DNA of 59,122 nucleotides, from contig JBMFVP010000003.1 in the NCBI GenBank assembly GCA_049965935.1, positions 1 to 59,122 on the forward strand, in the 5' to 3' direction. This DNA comes from Thermocladium sp049965935 (GTDB lineage Archaea > Thermoproteota > Thermoprotei > Thermoproteales > Thermocladiaceae). Position numbers and translations under genes: made by a program. Positions 58,976 to 59,122 of this stretch are shown here, piece after piece; position 1 is the stretch's first letter, and each line of letters starts with the position of its first letter. Under the pieces are notes generated by a model. It was not told where the DNA came from, made no database searches, and saw nothing but the letters and a program-made list of their open reading frames with translations.

Positions 58976-59122
58976 TTAATTGCCAATGGATATCATACAT
59001 GTATTAAGTGGTTGACCATAATTTATGGGCGATACCACCACCAGCGTTTCATTATAGAAATCATATTCACTTAAGTAACCACCAACTATTATTGACCCAT
59101 TTATAGATAATAGCCCTGTAGG
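58976..59122 (-). CDS. Hypothetical surface-type protein, C-terminal 48 residues
   Basis: The frame is open from the right edge of the window to TAA at 58976-58978, giving 48 residues. The text is beta-strand-like with Gly/Asn turns (LLSINGSIIVGGYLSEYDF, then NETLVVVSPINYG) and two N-x-[ST] sequons. It ends in CMISIGN with no anchor helix. It could be the end of a thermopsin-like or other exported protein, which cannot be decided from this fragment. The neighbouring genes also encode exported proteins. Confidence 0.45.
   Translation of the reverse strand, partial: PTGLLSINGSIIVGGYLSEYDFYNETLVVVSPINYGQPLNTCMISIGN

Overview
The window reads as chromosomal DNA of a thermophilic crenarchaeon (Thermoproteota), most likely a Thermoproteales-type organism related to Caldivirga, Vulcanisaeta or Thermocladium. 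This rests on gene content: TFB, a TFE-beta-like factor, Gar1, Rpo12, uL14, GatDE, class II LysRS, RtcB, translin, a thermopsin-like protease and a tRNA with an intron in its T-arm. It also rests on gene starts, many of which lie about 25 nt downstream of an AT-rich TATA-like box with no Shine-Dalgarno sequence, as expected for leaderless archaeal mRNAs. Genus assignment is inference. A run of ten N at 5505-5514 shows the sequence is a scaffolded draft, probably a metagenome bin.

Layout. 1-6100: transporters, cobD/cbiB, an Lrp-type regulator, a hotdog thioesterase and an iron-sulfur/ASKHA activator gene interrupted by the N gap. 6250-10124: ubiX, a 2-hydroxyacid dehydrogenase and a molybdopterin pair, moeA followed by an unusual tandem MoaC. 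10133-15482: Rpo12, NMN adenylyltransferase, gatD-gatE and a geranylgeranyl reductase. 15626-22000: a tRNA-Val(GAC) gene with a T-stem intron, then an RNA/nucleic-acid cluster (rtcB, translin, endonuclease V, a zinc/KH-like protein, aspS), with two glycosyltransferase genes around it. 23365-30238: a saccharopine-dehydrogenase-like enzyme, an MFS carrier, a thermopsin-like surface protease, a membrane protein/winged-helix pair, a CoA-disulfide-reductase-like flavoenzyme, ThpR and the TFE-beta-like factor. 30472-33678: a bifunctional 3-hydroxyacyl-CoA dehydrogenase/enoyl-CoA hydratase plus thiolase, which fits the crotonyl-CoA to acetyl-CoA steps of the dicarboxylate/4-hydroxybutyrate cycle. 33685-41460: TFB-Gar1, hexulose-phosphate synthase, an M20 hydrolase, a peroxiredoxin, a GNAT enzyme and a tungsten-type aldehyde:ferredoxin oxidoreductase that would use the pterin made with moeA/moaC. 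42217-46738: a coiled-coil nuclease-like protein, surface and membrane proteins, and the remains of a peptide ABC transporter. 46779-49549: mqnE-mqnA-mqnD of the futalosine menaquinone route. 49679-59122: a GIY-YIG protein, a PEBP protein, class II LysRS, a hydrolase, a solitary Cas4-like nuclease, uL14 and secreted or membrane proteins, including a membrane-anchored winged-helix regulator.

Mobile DNA: there is no intact transposase. Two short related elements (36610-36782 and 57621-57807) and several single hairpins ending in a GGAGGTCAG-like or TAGTTCAC-like tail look like remains of IS200/IS605-type (TnpB-associated) elements. There is no CRISPR array.

The most interesting observation is the moaC gene. 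It encodes two MoaC domains in tandem, and each has lost different catalytic residues that the other keeps. This suggests an obligate pseudo-dimer with composite active sites.
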